64,000 nt of DNA. It comes from Yersinia bercovieri ATCC 43970. Its GTDB lineage: Bacteria; Pseudomonadota; Gammaproteobacteria; Enterobacterales; Enterobacteriaceae. Numbering within the stretch: position 1 is the stretch's first letter; every line of letters begins with the position of its first letter. Below are positions 15,592 through 28,075 of the stretch, in pieces. The position numbers and the translations under genes were made by a program. The DNA lies in the NCBI RefSeq assembly GCF_013282745.1, contig NZ_CP054044.1, positions 1,054,001-1,118,000 on the forward strand. The letters run 5' to 3'. The notes beneath the pieces were generated by a model, which did no database searches, was not told the origin of the DNA, and saw only the letters and a program-made list of their open reading frames with translations.

Positions 15592-16065
15592 CTAGTGCAA
15601 ATAACCTTCATTGACTTCAAAAAGTAACTCTTCCATCTGCTGATAGGCAATTTCATAACCCGGTATGTTAAACAACACCATCAGCACAACCCACTTAAGA
15701 TCTTCCAGATCGATCTCATTAGAATCTAACGCCATAATACGATCGATAACCATTTCACGGGTATCAAAGTGTAGTACCTGAATTTGTTCAAGAAATAGGA
15801 TAAAACCACGACAACTGGTATCCAGGCGTTGAGACTCTTCCACAGTATAAATACGTAATGCTTGCGGATCGGCGGCATAGAGATAAGGTGCTTTCTGCCC
15901 TTCTTGTAAGTCAGCAAGAGCCTCCAACCAGTTCAGGGCGTTGTTGATATCCTCGCGATAGAAACCTGCGTCAGCAAGATCGTCAGTAATCTTATCTTGG
16001 TCGACAAGCATTTCCGACTCGTTATGCATATAAGTTTCAAATAAGTAAATTAAAACGTCGAACAT
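15592..16065 (-). CDS. smg: DUF494 family protein Smg
   Basis: A 157-residue acidic protein of the Smg/DUF494 family, starting [16 protein letters not shown]. It is found beside dprA in gamma-proteobacteria and its function is unknown. Its start overlaps the end of dprA by 29 bp, indicating translational coupling. Confidence 0.93.
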   Translation of the reverse strand: MFDVLIYLFETYMHNESEMLVDQDKITDDLADAGFYREDINNALNWLEALADLQEGQKAPYLYAADPQALRIYTVEESQRLDTSCRGFILFLEQIQVLHFDTREMVIDRIMALDSNEIDLEDLKWVVLMVLFNIPGYEIAYQQMEELLFEVNEGYLH

Positions 16066-17158
16066 GGCCTGCCCTCCTTAATCGGACATAGCCGCCGGGT
16101 ACAGCTGCGATCCACCCTGCTAACTCCAGTTCGAGCAATTTGCTTACGATCTCTGGTACAGGTTGGCCGGCACGTTCGGCGACGACATCAACGGGTGTCA
16201 CCTCATCTCCTACGTTAGCCAACACATCAGCAAATGGCAATTCAACTTGCCTCTCTGATGAAGAAATAATTGCTTTCTCAGGTAATGATATCCATTGAAG
16301 TGAACCGCCTAGCTGCTCGGCGACCCCTTCTACCGAGCTTGCCAAATAGGCGCCTTGCTGGATCAGCCAATGTACACCTTCGCTGGTTTCACTCCCTAAT
16401 GGCCCCGGTAAAGCAAAAACATCTCTCCCTTGTTCAATAGCATAGCGGGCAGTAATTAAAGAGCCACTTTTCATTGTGGCCTCAACAACTAACACAGCCG
16501 AGCTTAATCCACTAATGATGCGGTTTCTTCTGGGGAAATGAGCGGCAATCGGTAATGCGGTCGTCAAAAACTCAGAGACCAAAGCCCCGCCTTGGTGTTC
16601 GATCTCTTTGGCTAACTGACTATGTCGCCGTGGATAGATATTTTCTAATCCGCTGCCTAATACCGCGATAGTCTTACCTTTCGCGCTCAAAGCCGCCTGA
16701 TGACAAATGCCATCTATCCCCATGGCGAGGCCGCTGGTGATAACTAACCCGGTTCGGGCCAGCTCTGAAGCAAAATGACGGCCCCACTGTTCGCCATAAT
16801 GGCTAAAATGGCGACTCCCAACCATGGCGACCTGTGGGCGATAGAGAACATCCAGCTCGCCGGAAACAAACAGCACCAAAGGTGCGCCTGAAATATGGGT
16901 TAAGCGGGGTGGGTAGCCTGGCTCACCATAGGTCAATAAGTGATGAGAGGGGTGATTCAACCAGGTTAATGTGGCTTCAATATAGTGGGGATCTACCTGA
17001 TAAAACTGCTGACATTGCTGCGGACTCAGCCCATAAGCGGCTAAGCGCCCAGGGTGAATATCACCACTGGCAAGTAACCGCCTGACCAATCCCCCGCTCT
17101 TCGCTACACCAAACCCCTTAACCTTGCTCATCCTGAGCCATAATTCTGCTGCTAACAT
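16037..17158 (-). CDS. dprA: DNA processing protein DprA (Smf)
   Basis: DprA binds incoming single-stranded DNA and loads RecA in transformable bacteria; in enterics its role is less clear. The 373-residue protein has the extended Rossmann fold with [35 protein letters not shown] and [12 protein letters not shown], followed by a C-terminal winged-helix (DML1-like) region. It is divergent from def. Confidence 0.95.
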   Translation of the reverse strand: MLAAELWLRMSKVKGFGVAKSGGLVRRLLASGDIHPGRLAAYGLSPQQCQQFYQVDPHYIEATLTWLNHPSHHLLTYGEPGYPPRLTHISGAPLVLFVSGELDVLYRPQVAMVGSRHFSHYGEQWGRHFASELARTGLVITSGLAMGIDGICHQAALSAKGKTIAVLGSGLENIYPRRHSQLAKEIEHQGGALVSEFLTTALPIAAHFPRRNRIISGLSSAVLVVEATMKSGSLITARYAIEQGRDVFALPGPLGSETSEGVHWLIQQGAYLASSVEGVAEQLGGSLQWISLPEKAIISSSERQVELPFADVLANVGDEVTPVDVVAERAGQPVPEIVSKLLELELAGWIAAVPGGYVRLRRAGHVRRFNLLI

Positions 17159-17291
17159 ATCGCCTCCCTGGCTTGCTTTCTAAGCTGGCACCGATTTGTT
17201 CAATTGGTAGCCAATGCTGTCAATCCGAGCGAGAAATGTCTAGAATAGAGATTGAATATCATTCACTACTCGGACGCAGATCTAGATATTT

Positions 17292-17804
17292 ATGTCAGTA
17301 TTACAAGTATTACATTACCCAGATGAGCGGCTGCGCAAAATTGCTGCGCCGGTAAAAGAAGTCAATGGTGAAATCCAGCGCATTGTGGACGACATGTTCG
17401 AAACGATGTACGCAGAGGAAGGTATTGGTCTTGCCGCAACACAAGTGGATGTTCACCTGCAAATTATCGTCATTGATGTCTCGGAAAACCGTGACCAACG
17501 TCTGGTGCTAATTAACCCAGAGCTGTTGGAAAAAAGCGGTGAAACCGGCATCGAAGAGGGTTGTTTATCAATTCCTGAGCAACGTGCATTAGTTCCTCGA
17601 GCCGAAAAGGTAAAAATCAGAGCGCTGGATCGTGACGGTAAACCTTTCGAACTGGAAACTGATGATTTATTAGCAATTTGTATCCAGCATGAGATGGATC
17701 ATTTGGTTGGAAAACTATTTGTGGACTATTTGTCACCGCTGAAACGTCAGCGTATCCGCCAAAAGCTGGAGAAAATGGCCAAGTTGAATGCCCGTGACAA
17801 CTAA
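17292..17804 (+). CDS. def: Peptide deformylase
   Basis: Def removes the formyl group from nascent N-terminal methionine. All three motifs are present in the 170-residue protein: GIGLAATQ at 44-51, EGCLS with metal ligand Cys91, and HEMDH with His133, Glu134 and His137. It is followed 24 bp later by fmt, the enzyme that adds the formyl group. Confidence 0.97.
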   Translation: MSVLQVLHYPDERLRKIAAPVKEVNGEIQRIVDDMFETMYAEEGIGLAATQVDVHLQIIVIDVSENRDQRLVLINPELLEKSGETGIEEGCLSIPEQRALVPRAEKVKIRALDRDGKPFELETDDLLAICIQHEMDHLVGKLFVDYLSPLKRQRIRQKLEKMAKLNARDN

Positions 17805-17828
17805 CCCTTTCTAATGCAGGAAACCTAC

Positions 17829-18776
17829 GTGTCTGACTCTTTGCGGATTATTTTTGCCGGAACTCCTGATTTTGCAGCGCGCCATCTCGGCGCGTTGTTG
17901 TCTTCCCAGCATCAGATTGTTGGTGTTTTTACTCAACCAGACCGCCCGGCGGGACGAGGTAACAAACTCACCCCTAGCCCGGTTAAAGTATTGGCAGAAC
18001 AACAGGGTATCCCCGTTTTTCAGCCAAAATCATTACGGCCAGAAGAGAACCAACATTTAGTTGCTGATCTTAATGCAGATATTATGGTAGTGGTCGCTTA
18101 TGGCCTGATTCTGCCAGCCTCTGTATTGGCAATGCCGCGATTAGGCTGCATCAATGTCCATGGTTCCCTGCTGCCACGCTGGCGTGGCGCTGCACCAATC
18201 CAACGTTCAGTATGGGCTGGAGATGCAAAAACTGGGGTTACCATCATGCAGATGGATGTTGGGCTAGATACTGGCGATATGTTGCATAAGATTGAATGTG
18301 ATATTCAGCCGGAAGATACTAGTGCGACACTGTACGATAAATTGGCACAATTAGGCCCTCAAGGCTTATTGATAACATTGCAACAATTGGCCGAAGGCCG
18401 TGCACAGCCAGAAGTACAAGATGAAGCACAAGTGACTTATGCAGAAAAACTCAGCAAAGAAGAGGCTAAATTGGATTGGTCACTTTCTGCGGCTCAGTTA
18501 GAACGTTGTATTCGTGCTTTCAATCCTTGGCCAGTTAGCTATTTTGTCGTTGATGAACAGCCGGTTAAAGTCTGGCAAGCAGAGGTACTCCCGGCTGTTG
18601 ATAATACCAAGCCTGGAACCATCATTCATGCTGATAAGCATGGTATCCAAGTGGCGACAGCCCAGGGTGTGTTAAATATCACTCAACTGCAACCTGCTGG
18701 GAAAAAAGCCATGTCTGCTGCTGACTTATTAAATTCACGTCGCGAGTGGTTCACTCCCGGTAACCAGTTAGCATAA
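17829..18776 (+). CDS. fmt: Methionyl-tRNA formyltransferase
   Basis: Fmt formylates initiator Met-tRNA using 10-formyl-THF. I chose the GTG at 17829, which yields 315 residues starting [16 protein letters not shown], the enteric length, and has AGGAAA seven bases upstream. The ATG at 17814 would place that ribosome-binding site inside the gene. The catalytic core [16 protein letters not shown] and [10 protein letters not shown] are intact. Confidence 0.95.
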   Translation: MSDSLRIIFAGTPDFAARHLGALLSSQHQIVGVFTQPDRPAGRGNKLTPSPVKVLAEQQGIPVFQPKSLRPEENQHLVADLNADIMVVVAYGLILPASVLAMPRLGCINVHGSLLPRWRGAAPIQRSVWAGDAKTGVTIMQMDVGLDTGDMLHKIECDIQPEDTSATLYDKLAQLGPQGLLITLQQLAEGRAQPEVQDEAQVTYAEKLSKEEAKLDWSLSAAQLERCIRAFNPWPVSYFVVDEQPVKVWQAEVLPAVDNTKPGTIIHADKHGIQVATAQGVLNITQLQPAGKKAMSAADLLNSRREWFTPGNQLA

Positions 18777-18792
18777 AAGATCTCTTTAGTCA

Positions 18793-18905
18793 TATACCCA
18801 ATAGATTTCATGGTGCAGGAAGGCGGCAAGCAAGAGAATCCCGATGAGCTTACACCAGTAAATGATTCGGGTGACACATCTGCAACTTGAAAGATGACGG
18901 GTATA
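18793..18905. repeat. ERIC element, internally shortened (113 bp)
   Basis: Begins TATACCC and ends GGGTATA. It contains GCAGGAAGGCGGCAAG and AATCCCGATGAGCTTAC, the conserved ERIC core, but lacks the GAGTGAGCGCAGCCAAC block present in the copy at 51524-51650. It lies between fmt and rsmB. Confidence 0.85.
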
Positions 18906-18914
18906 AATTTCATT

Positions 18915-18936
18915 GCCCGATACTTCATCATCGGGC
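18915..18936 (+). terminator. Weak hairpin between fmt and rsmB
   Basis: GCCCGAT and ATCGGGC enclose an eight-base loop, followed by a pyrimidine-rich run with few consecutive T. It may attenuate rather than end the def-fmt transcript. Confidence 0.45.
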
Positions 18937-18978
18937 CTCTTTCCCTTTATTTGCTGACGTTTGTCGGCTTTTTTGGTT

Positions 18979-20274
18979 ATGAAAAACACATATAATCTCC
19001 GCAGCATCGCTGCCAAAGCAATTAGCCAGGTATTAGATCAGGGGCAATCGCTCAGTACCGTTTTGCCTGGGCTACACAACACTATTTCTGATAAAGATCG
19101 CGCATTGCTGCAGGAGTTGTGTTTTGGCACTTTGCGTGTCTTGCCGCAATTAGAGTGGTGCATCCAGCAGTTGATGGCTCGCCCGATGACGGGTAAGCAG
19201 CGCGTCTTTCATTATCTGATTATGGTTGGACTGTATCAGCTAATTTACACCCGTATTCCCCCCCATGCCGCGCTGGCAGAGACAGTCGAAGGTGCTACTG
19301 CGCTAAAACGCCCACAATTAAAGGGGCTGATTAACGGTGTATTGCGCCAATTCCAACGCCAACAAGTTGAACTACTGGAGCGTGCGGCAAATAATGATAG
19401 CCGCTATCTACATCCAAGCTGGTTATTGGCACGGATTAAGCTGGCTTATCCCGATCAGTGGCAGCAGATTTTGGATGCGAATAACCAGAAACCGCCAATG
19501 TGGTTACGTGTTAATCGCCTACACCATTCACGCAGTGAATATCTCGAACTCTTAAAACAAGCCGATATAGATGCTGCCCCGCATGATGCTTATCCCGATG
19601 CACTGCGTCTTATCACACCCTGTGCCGTCAGTGCGCTACCTGGTTTTGAACTTGGCTGGGTCACCGTGCAAGATGCATCAGCCCAGGGGTGTGTTGAACT
19701 GCTTGATCCACAAAATGGCGAACAGATCCTTGATCTCTGCGCAGCCCCCGGCGGCAAAACAACACATATTCTGGAAGCAGCACCAAAGGCCCATGTATTG
19801 GCGGTTGATATCGATGAGCAGCGCCTCAGCCGGGTGAAAGAGAATTTGCAACGCCTGCAACTGCATGCTGTCGTGCGTGTTGGCGATGGTAGAACCCCAG
19901 AAGCATGGTGCGGAGATCAACAATTTGATCGTATTTTGTTAGATGCGCCTTGCTCAGCAACCGGGGTTATTCGCCGCCACCCTGATATTAAGTGGTTACG
20001 CCGAGACAGTGACATTGCTGAACTAGCTCAATTGCAATCTGAGATCATTGAAGCTATCTGGCCTAAACTGAAAAAAGGTGGCGTAATGGTTTATGCTACC
20101 TGCTCTATATTGCCGGAAGAGAATCAGCAACAGATTGCCGCTTTCTTGCAGCGTCATTCTGAAGCCGAGTTGGTTGAAACAGGTACGACTGCAGCACCCG
20201 GTAAACAGAACCTGCCCCACCCTGAGGATGGCGACGGTTTCTTTTATGCCAAGTTAATCAAAAGGCTAAGTTGA
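18979..20274 (+). CDS. rsmB: 16S rRNA m5C967 methyltransferase
   Basis: RsmB methylates C967 of 16S rRNA using SAM. The 431-residue protein has an N-terminal NusB-like RNA-binding domain (about 1-140) and a C-terminal Rossmann methyltransferase domain with SAM motif [13 protein letters not shown]. The two catalytic cysteine motifs are LDAPCSATG and YATCS. The start [14 protein letters not shown] matches the family; no strong ribosome-binding site precedes it. Confidence 0.95.
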   Translation: MKNTYNLRSIAAKAISQVLDQGQSLSTVLPGLHNTISDKDRALLQELCFGTLRVLPQLEWCIQQLMARPMTGKQRVFHYLIMVGLYQLIYTRIPPHAALAETVEGATALKRPQLKGLINGVLRQFQRQQVELLERAANNDSRYLHPSWLLARIKLAYPDQWQQILDANNQKPPMWLRVNRLHHSRSEYLELLKQADIDAAPHDAYPDALRLITPCAVSALPGFELGWVTVQDASAQGCVELLDPQNGEQILDLCAAPGGKTTHILEAAPKAHVLAVDIDEQRLSRVKENLQRLQLHAVVRVGDGRTPEAWCGDQQFDRILLDAPCSATGVIRRHPDIKWLRRDSDIAELAQLQSEIIEAIWPKLKKGGVMVYATCSILPEENQQQIAAFLQRHSEAELVETGTTAAPGKQNLPHPEDGDGFFYAKLIKRLS

Positions 20275-20338
20275 TCGAAAAATAGTCGTGGCTTTTGCTA
20301 TGCCTCAAACCTAATTTCAGTGTGAAACAGAGAGCGCT

Positions 20339-21715
20339 ATGAAAATAATTATTCTCGGGGCGGGGCAAGTTGGTGGAACCCTGGCGGAAAATCTGGTGGG
20401 TGAAAACAATGATATCACTGTCGTTGATGTTGACTCCGGCCGTCTACGCCAGTTGCAAGATAAATTTGATCTACGTGTAGTCCAGGGGCATGGTTCCCAC
20501 CCTCGCGTGTTAAGAGAAGCGGGGGCAGAAGATGCCGACATGTTGGTTGCAGTGACGAATTCTGACGAAACCAATATGGTGGCCTGCCAAATCGCCTACT
20601 CACTATTTAATACGCCAAATCGTATTGCTCGTATTCGTTCAGCTGAATATATCCGTGAAGCCGACAAATTATTTCTTCCGGAAGCCGTTCCTATTGATCA
20701 TCTAATATCACCAGAGCAGCTGGTTACCGATTATATCTATAAATTAATCGAGTATCCTGGCGCATTGCAGGTGGTCAATTTTGCTGAAGGTAAAGTCAGT
20801 ATTGCCGCAGTTAAAGCCTATTATGGCGGGCCACTCGTAGGGAATGCATTGTCATCCCTACGTGAACATATGCCGCATATTGATACCCGCGTTGCCGCAA
20901 TATTTCGTCAAGATCGTCCGATTCGTCCCCAAGGCTCAACTATCATTGAAGCGGGTGATGAAGTCTTCTTTGTCGCAGCCTCACAGCATATTCGCGCGGT
21001 AATGAGTGAGTTACAGCGTTTAGAAAAACCCTACAAACGCATTATGATTGTTGGTGGCGGGAATGTGGGTGCAGGCTTAGCCCTACGATTAGAAAAAAAT
21101 TACAGCGTAAAATTAATTGAACGCGACCAGCAGAGAGCTGCTGAATTAGCCGAAATGCTGCATGACACAATCGTTTTTTATGGTGATGCTTCAGATCAAG
21201 AATTACTGGCAGAAGAGCACATCGAGCAGGTTGATGTTTTTATCGCGATTACCAATGATGATGAAGCTAATATCATGTCAGCTATGCTGGCAAAACGTAT
21301 GGGCGCAAAAAAGGCGATGGTATTAATCCAACGTAGCGCTTATGTCGATCTGGTTCAGGGAAGTGTCATTGATATTGTTATCTCACCACAACAGGCCACC
21401 ATTTCTGCACTATTAGGTCATGTTCGTAAAGCGGATATCGTCAGCGTATCCTCGCTAAGACGTGGTGTTGCTGAGGCAATAGAAGCGATTGCCCATGGTG
21501 ATGAAAGCACATCAAAAGTTGTCGGTCGAATGGTTGAAGATATCAAGTTGCCACCAGGTACGACGATTGGGGCTATTGTGCGCGGTGATGAAGTTATTAT
21601 TGCTAACGGTAATTCCATCATTAAGCAGGGCGATCATGTTGTGATGTTTATTACTCACAAGAAATTTGTTCCCGACGTTGAACGGTTGTTCCAACCAAGT
21701 CCATTCTTCTTGTAA
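20339..21715 (+). CDS. trkA: Trk potassium uptake regulatory subunit TrkA
   Basis: TrkA is the peripheral NAD-binding gating subunit of the TrkH/TrkG potassium channels. The 458-residue protein is a tandem of two RCK units, each with an N-terminal Rossmann domain (GAGQVGG at about 8-14, and GGGNVGAG in the second half) and a TrkA-C ligand domain. It follows rsmB as in E. coli. Confidence 0.97.
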   Translation: MKIIILGAGQVGGTLAENLVGENNDITVVDVDSGRLRQLQDKFDLRVVQGHGSHPRVLREAGAEDADMLVAVTNSDETNMVACQIAYSLFNTPNRIARIRSAEYIREADKLFLPEAVPIDHLISPEQLVTDYIYKLIEYPGALQVVNFAEGKVSIAAVKAYYGGPLVGNALSSLREHMPHIDTRVAAIFRQDRPIRPQGSTIIEAGDEVFFVAASQHIRAVMSELQRLEKPYKRIMIVGGGNVGAGLALRLEKNYSVKLIERDQQRAAELAEMLHDTIVFYGDASDQELLAEEHIEQVDVFIAITNDDEANIMSAMLAKRMGAKKAMVLIQRSAYVDLVQGSVIDIVISPQQATISALLGHVRKADIVSVSSLRRGVAEAIEAIAHGDESTSKVVGRMVEDIKLPPGTTIGAIVRGDEVIIANGNSIIKQGDHVVMFITHKKFVPDVERLFQPSPFFL

Positions 21716-21858
21716 TGAATAATAGTTAAGCTAACCAAGCTGACTGATAAATTAAAACTAATCCCATGGGAGATTGGGAAAAATTTCCTATAATTATGCT
21801 CGTGCCGGGTTTTATTTAGCTAAAATTAAGTCATTCATTTTGAAATGGGGTGTGGGTT

Positions 21859-22269
21859 ATGAGTTTTATGAAGGAGTTTCGTGAATTTGCCATGCGTGGC
21901 AATGTAGTAGACTTAGCTGTCGGTGTAATTATTGGTGCGGCATTTGGCAGGATTGTTTCTTCACTTGTTGCCGATATCATCATGCCCCCATTGGGCTTAT
22001 TACTAGGTGGCGTCGATTTTAAGCAATTCCATTTCGTATTACGTGCTGCCGAAGGGACGATACCCGCAGTTGTCATGAATTACGGTACCTTCATTCAAAG
22101 TATTTTTGATTTTGTTATTGTGGCCCTGGCAATATTCTCTGCAGTTAAGCTTATGAATAAAATGCGCCGTGAAAAAGCGGAAGAACCTGCGGCAGCGCCA
22201 GCACCAACAACTGAAGAGAAGCTATTAGCAGAGATTCGTGATTTGCTGAAAGCACAGCAATCAAAATAA
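21859..22269 (+). CDS. mscL: Large-conductance mechanosensitive channel
   Basis: MscL opens under membrane tension to release solutes during hypo-osmotic shock. The 136-residue protein has the N-terminal amphipathic helix [15 protein letters not shown], the pore helix TM1 ([20 protein letters not shown]), the periplasmic loop, TM2, and the C-terminal helical bundle. I chose the ATG at 21859 over a GTG nine bases upstream by homology. Confidence 0.97.
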   Translation: MSFMKEFREFAMRGNVVDLAVGVIIGAAFGRIVSSLVADIIMPPLGLLLGGVDFKQFHFVLRAAEGTIPAVVMNYGTFIQSIFDFVIVALAIFSAVKLMNKMRREKAEEPAAAPAPTTEEKLLAEIRDLLKAQQSK

Positions 22270-22289
22270 TTTCGATTCGTTCGTACGTT

Positions 22290-22316
22290 AACGCCATCAA
22301 ACGATGGCGTTTTTAT
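22290..22316 (+). terminator. Terminator of mscL
   Basis: AACGCCATC and GATGGCGTT form a 9-bp stem with a four-base loop, followed by TTTT. Confidence 0.88.
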
Positions 22317-22326
22317 TACCCTTAAA

Positions 22327-22527
22327 TCAGAAGGCCAGTGGTAAATAATCTATCGACTGCTTACCACTGGCCTCCCAGTTACCGCCTTTTACGTGTTTAT
22401 CTTTACGCTGATAACTCCCTTTCCCTTTACTACTCTTCTCAATGCGCTGCCTAAAAAGTGGATCATGGAGTAGCGCTTCTAATGCATTATCTTTTATTTT
22501 TCCTTTGGTATGGCGATATGTCGTCAT
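22327..22527 (-). CDS. arfA: Alternative ribosome-rescue factor ArfA
   Basis: ArfA rescues ribosomes stalled on stop-less mRNA by recruiting release factor 2, as a backup to tmRNA. The 66-residue product keeps the [17 protein letters not shown] core and the basic KGKGSYQRK region. The hydrophobic C-terminal tail expected to destabilise full-length ArfA is short here (YLPLAF). The last codons form a strong mRNA hairpin, annotated separately. The mscL-arfA-zntR order is enteric. Confidence 0.93.
   Translation of the reverse strand: MTTYRHTKGKIKDNALEALLHDPLFRQRIEKSSKGKGSYQRKDKHVKGGNWEASGKQSIDYLPLAF
22332..22373 (-). promoter_or_regulatory. Hairpin inside the arfA 3' coding end
   Basis: A perfect 13-bp inverted repeat (arms 22332-22344 and 22361-22373, 16-nt loop) starts at the NWEASGK codons and ends just before the stop. 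In E. coli a hairpin here is cut by RNase III or acts as a terminator, so arfA mRNA becomes non-stop and the protein is normally tagged by tmRNA. The same logic very probably applies here. Confidence 0.8.
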
Positions 22528-22617
22528 AATAGTGCCTCACTGATGATATAGATTAAAAAACCAACAAATGATACTGCTTGTTTGAACTGAGTTAAACCCC
22601 CATCTAAAAATTTAGCC

Positions 22618-23037
22618 TTAAACTAATTCTTCCGCCGCTCCCTGCTCCAATGCTTCCAGAATAGAGCAATAAGTCGTCGCATGTGAACTACCACAACAAG
22701 CATTACTGAGACGTTTCAGTGACTCATGCATTTTTTTCAGCTCAGCAATCTTGCTTTCTACATCATGTAACCGCGAATCGACAATTGCCTTGGATTCCTG
22801 ACAAGTATGATGTGCCGGATCAACACGGATCGACAGTAATTCAGCGATAGTTTCCAATGTAAACCCGAGCTGCTTTGCATAACGGATAAAACGCAAGCGC
22901 TGCAAATCTTGTTCAGTGTAAAGTCTATAACCGCCTTCCGTCCGTTCACCATGTTGCATCATTCCCTGTTTTTCATAATAACGGATAGTATCTGGTGTAA
23001 CATCAGCAAGTTTAGCGAGTTGCCCAATCTTTAACAT
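22618..23037 (-). CDS. zntR: Zn(II)-responsive MerR-family regulator ZntR
   Basis: ZntR activates the zinc/cadmium exporter gene zntA by untwisting its promoter when zinc is bound. The 139-residue protein has the MerR winged helix at the N-terminus (IGQLAKLADVTPDTIRYYEKQG), a dimerisation helix, and the zinc-sensor cysteines Cys79, Cys114, Cys115 and Cys124, all in the E. coli positions. zntA itself is not in the window. Confidence 0.95.
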   Translation of the reverse strand: MLKIGQLAKLADVTPDTIRYYEKQGMMQHGERTEGGYRLYTEQDLQRLRFIRYAKQLGFTLETIAELLSIRVDPAHHTCQESKAIVDSRLHDVESKIAELKKMHESLKRLSNACCGSSHATTYCSILEALEQGAAEELV

Positions 23038-23040
23038 GTA

Positions 23041-23412
23041 TTACTCCTCTTTAGACAGCTTATCTGCCACTTTATGCTGATACTCGTTGTGCAAAAAATC
23101 AGTGCTAAAGCCCGCTTGTCTCAATCGCATCTCTAGCAAGGCCAGCTGCTTATGTAGTTTTGCATGATCATCATGCTGCTTTTCTAGCTGCGATAACAAG
23201 TCAACAATAGTAAGTGCTTCCTTGCGGTCCTGTAATTGAGGGGGCAGGTATCCTGCATTTTTCAGTAATCTATACCCGACTCTCAGATCAAGAGGAACAA
23301 AGAGATCATCATCGAGTTGTAGTGGCTTGCCATTTCCTGGCAAATTATCGAGTTCGCCATTTTCCAGGGCTTGGATAATGTGTCTTTCAGCCCATTCATC
23401 GATTAATACCAT
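23041..23412 (-). CDS. yhdN: DUF1992 protein YhdN
   Basis: A 123-residue helical protein of the DUF1992 family (related to the DnaJC28 conserved region), starting MVLIDEWAERHIIQALENGELDNLPGNGKPL. It lies three bases upstream of zntR on the same strand, so the two are probably co-transcribed. No function is established. Confidence 0.9.
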   Translation of the reverse strand: MVLIDEWAERHIIQALENGELDNLPGNGKPLQLDDDLFVPLDLRVGYRLLKNAGYLPPQLQDRKEALTIVDLLSQLEKQHDDHAKLHKQLALLEMRLRQAGFSTDFLHNEYQHKVADKLSKEE

Positions 23413-23540
23413 GTCACACCCCAGAGAGAAGATCTCTCAAAATTGAAGGTTAGTTAAGATTAATGGGCTCATGGATAAATAATAGGGGGAAAAGAGATAA
23501 AGCACGAGAGTATGCATTACGTCATTGAATTATGGACGTA

Positions 23541-23567
23541 AAAAAACCGGGCAAGCCCGGTTTTTTT
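23541..23567. terminator. Terminator of the alpha operon (symmetrical)
   Basis: AAAAAACCGGGC and GCCCGGTTTTTT flank a two-base loop. It is a strong intrinsic terminator in both directions, placed just past rplQ. Confidence 0.92.
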
Positions 23568-23580
23568 ACGCGTTTACAGA

Positions 23581-23994
<414 letters not shown>

Positions 23995-24010
23995 TTAACC
24001 TGTGATCCGG

Positions 24011-25000
24011 TTACTCGTCAGCAATGCTAGCTGGCGGCCAATTTTCTAGGCGCATGCCTAAAGAAAGACCACGTGAAGCGAGCACGTCTTTAATCTCAGT
24101 AAGAGATTTTTTACCCAGGTTCGGCGTTTTCAGCAACTCAACCTCGGTACGCTGTACCAGATCACCGATGTAGTGGATAGCTTCTGCCTTGAGGCAGTTA
24201 GCAGAGCGGACAGTCAATTCCAGATCGTCAACAGGGCGCAGCAGGATCGGATCAAACTCTGGCTTCTCTTCTTTAACTTCCGGTTGACGTACATCACGTA
24301 GGTCAACGAAAGCTTCAAGCTGTTCAGCCAAGATAGTTGCCGCACGGCGGATCGCCTCTTCAGGATCGATCGTACCATTGGTTTCCATCTCGATAACCAA
24401 CTTGTCCAGGTCGGTACGCTGTTCTACACGCGCTGCTTCAACATTGTAGGCAATACGCTCTACAGGGCTATAGCATGCGTCTACTAACAGACGACCAATC
24501 GGGCGCTCATCTTCTTCCGAATGAATTCGGGCAGAAGCCGGCACATAACCACGACCACGTTGAACTTTGATACGCATACTAATAGATGCGTTTTCATCGG
24601 TCAGGTGGCAGATAACGTGCTGCGGCTTGACGATTTCGACATCACCATCATGGGTGATATCGGCTGCAGTCACAGGGCCAATGCCAGACTTATTCAGGGT
24701 AAGAATAACTTCATCTTTACCCTGAACTCTCACCGCCAGCCCTTTCAGGTTGAGCAGGATCTCCAGGATATCTTCCTGTACGCCTTCTTTGGTGCTGTAC
24801 TCATGCAGTACACCATCAATCTCAACCTCGGTCACCGCGCAACCCGGCATAGATGAAAGCAGAATACGGCGCAGTGCGTTGCCGAGAGTATGGCCAAAGC
24901 CACGCTCTAACGGCTCAAGGGTCACCTTGGCGTGCGTCGAACTGACTTGCTCGATATCTACCAGGCGCGGTTTTAGAAACTCTGTCACAGAACCCTGCAT
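24011..25000 (-). CDS. rpoA: RNA polymerase alpha subunit
   Basis: Alpha dimerises to nucleate RNA polymerase assembly and contacts UP elements and activators such as CRP. The 329-residue protein has the N-terminal assembly domain (about 1-235), a flexible linker ([11 protein letters not shown]), and the C-terminal DNA/activator-binding domain ending [12 protein letters not shown]. It is co-transcribed with rpsM, rpsK, rpsD and rplQ. Confidence 0.98.
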
Positions 25001-25025
25001 TGTGTCCTCTCTTTGGTACTAAGCT

Positions 25026-25664
<639 letters not shown>

Positions 25665-25676
25665 CTAAAAGCAGCG

Positions 25677-26069
<393 letters not shown>

Positions 26070-26082
26070 TCAATCACCCCGA

Positions 26083-26439
26083 TTATTTCTTGATCGGTTT
26101 ACGCGGACCCTTACGGGTACGTGCGTTGGTCTTAGTACGCTGACCGCGAACTGGTAGACCACGACGATGACGCAAACCACGATAAGTCCCAAGGTCCATC
26201 AGACGCTTGATGCTCAGGGTCACCTCACGACGCAGATCACCTTCTACAACGTACTTGGCAACTTCGTCACGCAGCTTCTCGATTTGCTCTTCAGACAGCT
26301 CACTGATCTTAACATTTTCAGCAATACCCGCTGCAACACAGATAGCCTGTGAGCGAGTTTTACCGATGCCGTAGATCGCAGTTAATGCGATAACGGTATG
26401 TTTCTGATCAGGAATGTTAATGCCTGCTATACGGGCCAC
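26083..26439 (-). CDS. rpsM: 30S ribosomal protein S13
   Basis: S13 sits in the 30S head and makes the inter-subunit bridge to L5. The 118-residue protein begins [13 protein letters not shown] after the initiator and ends with the basic KGPRKPIKK tail. The start codon is GTG at 26437-26439, as I recall for E. coli, where this GUG lies inside the S4-binding pseudoknot. Confidence 0.97.
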   Translation of the reverse strand: MARIAGINIPDQKHTVIALTAIYGIGKTRSQAICVAAGIAENVKISELSEEQIEKLRDEVAKYVVEGDLRREVTLSIKRLMDLGTYRGLRHRRGLPVRGQRTKTNARTRKGPRKPIKK

Positions 26440-26539
26440 TATGCACTCCTACTATTTTATACAGCAATACCATTCTGAAAAGCCCGTTTTCAGGATACTC
26501 AAATAGCATTGCAGTCACATACAAAAGATTGGCTGGCTA
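26437..26539 (-). promoter_or_regulatory. Alpha operon leader, S4 translational repression target
   Basis: The leader upstream of and including the rpsM GTG matches the E. coli leader as I remember it. A hairpin is visible in CTGAAAA-CGGGC-TTTTCAG. In E. coli S4 binds a pseudoknot here and traps the ribosome at the start site. Assigned by family knowledge; I did not fold the RNA. Confidence 0.65.
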
Positions 26540-26568
26540 ATCTAGCCAGCTCAACCCAACTTTGCAAG
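26540..26568 (-). promoter_or_regulatory. Alpha operon promoter
   Basis: TTGCAA and TAGATT are separated by 17 bp, between rpmJ and rpsM. This agrees with the position of the E. coli alpha promoter. Confidence 0.75.
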
Positions 26569-26586
26569 AAAAATATGCAAGATAAA

Positions 26587-26736
<150 letters not shown>

Positions 26737-28068
26737 TTAGCGGTTATAGCCTTTCAGGTTTGCTTTCTTCAATGCAGACTCGTATTGACTCGACATCATC
26801 AGAGTTTGCACTTGAGCCATAAAGTCCATGATGACCACCACTACGATAAGTAGGGAGGTACCACCAAAGTAAAATGGTACTTTCATCGCGTCACGCATGA
26901 ACTCCGGGATCAGGCAGATGAAAGTAATATACATCGCACCAATTAAGGTTAGACGCGTCATTACTTTATCGATGTACTTCGCCGTTTGCTCTCCCGGACG
27001 AATTCCTGGCACGAATGCACCGGACTTCTTCAGGTTATCTGCTGTTTCACGCGGGTTGAAAACTAGCGCCGTGTAGAAGAAACAGAAGAAGATGATTGCA
27101 GACGCATAGAGTAACACATAAAGCGGCTGTCCTGGCTGCAAATACATCGAAATAGTCGTCAGCCAGTTCCAACCTGTCCCACCCCCAAACCATGATGCAA
27201 TCGTGGCAGGGAACAGAATTATGCTGGAAGCGAAGATTGCAGGGATAACCCCGGCCATGTTCACTTTCAACGGTAAGTGTGTGCTCTGTGCTGCATAAAC
27301 ACGACGACCTTGTTGACGTTTAGCATAGTTAACGACGATACGACGTTGACCACGTTCAATGAAAACAACGAAGAAGGTTACTGCAAACACTAATACTGCA
27401 ACCAACAGCAACAGGAGGAAGTGCAGGTCGCCTTGCCGAGCTTGCTCGATGGTATGGGCTATTGCAGGTGGTAGACCGGCAACAATACCAGCAAAGATTA
27501 TGATTGAAATACCGTTACCGATACCACGCTCAGTAATCTGTTCGCCAAGCCACATCAGGAACATAGTCCCGGTGACCAAGCTAACAACAGCGGTAAAGTA
27601 GAAGGCAAAGCCTGGATTGATTACCAGACCTTGCATCCCAGGCATATTCGGTAGACCGGTAGCAATACCGATCGATTGGAATATAGCCAATACCAACGTG
27701 CCATAACGGGTGTACTGACTAATCTTACGACGGCCAGCTTCCCCTTCTTTCTTTATTTCTGCTAACGCTGGATGAACCACCGTTAACAGCTGGATAATAA
27801 TTGATGCCGAAATATACGGCATGATACCCAAGGCAAAGATAGAAGCACGACTGAGAGCACCACCAGAGAACATGTTAAACATTTCAATGATGGTCCCTCT
27901 CTGTTGCTCGAGCAATTTAGCAAGCACAGTGGCATCGATACCAGGAATCGGAATAAAAGAGCCGATACGGAAAACAATAAGCGCACCGATAACAAACAAA
28001 AGTCTGCGCTTCAGTTCGCCTAATCCGCCTTTAGCACTTTGAAAATCTAATCCTGGTTGCTTAGCCAT
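26737..28068 (-). CDS. secY: Preprotein translocase channel subunit SecY
   Basis: SecY forms the protein-conducting channel in the inner membrane with SecE (encoded at 282-665) and SecG. The 443-residue protein has ten predicted membrane segments, the lateral-gate region beginning [20 protein letters not shown], and the cytoplasmic [24 protein letters not shown] loop read here as [15 protein letters not shown]. It lies between rplO and rpmJ. Confidence 0.98.
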   Translation of the reverse strand: MAKQPGLDFQSAKGGLGELKRRLLFVIGALIVFRIGSFIPIPGIDATVLAKLLEQQRGTIIEMFNMFSGGALSRASIFALGIMPYISASIIIQLLTVVHPALAEIKKEGEAGRRKISQYTRYGTLVLAIFQSIGIATGLPNMPGMQGLVINPGFAFYFTAVVSLVTGTMFLMWLGEQITERGIGNGISIIIFAGIVAGLPPAIAHTIEQARQGDLHFLLLLLVAVLVFAVTFFVVFIERGQRRIVVNYAKRQQGRRVYAAQSTHLPLKVNMAGVIPAIFASSIILFPATIASWFGGGTGWNWLTTISMYLQPGQPLYVLLYASAIIFFCFFYTALVFNPRETADNLKKSGAFVPGIRPGEQTAKYIDKVMTRLTLIGAMYITFICLIPEFMRDAMKVPFYFGGTSLLIVVVVIMDFMAQVQTLMMSSQYESALKKANLKGYNR

Positions 28069-28075
28069 CTGCTAC

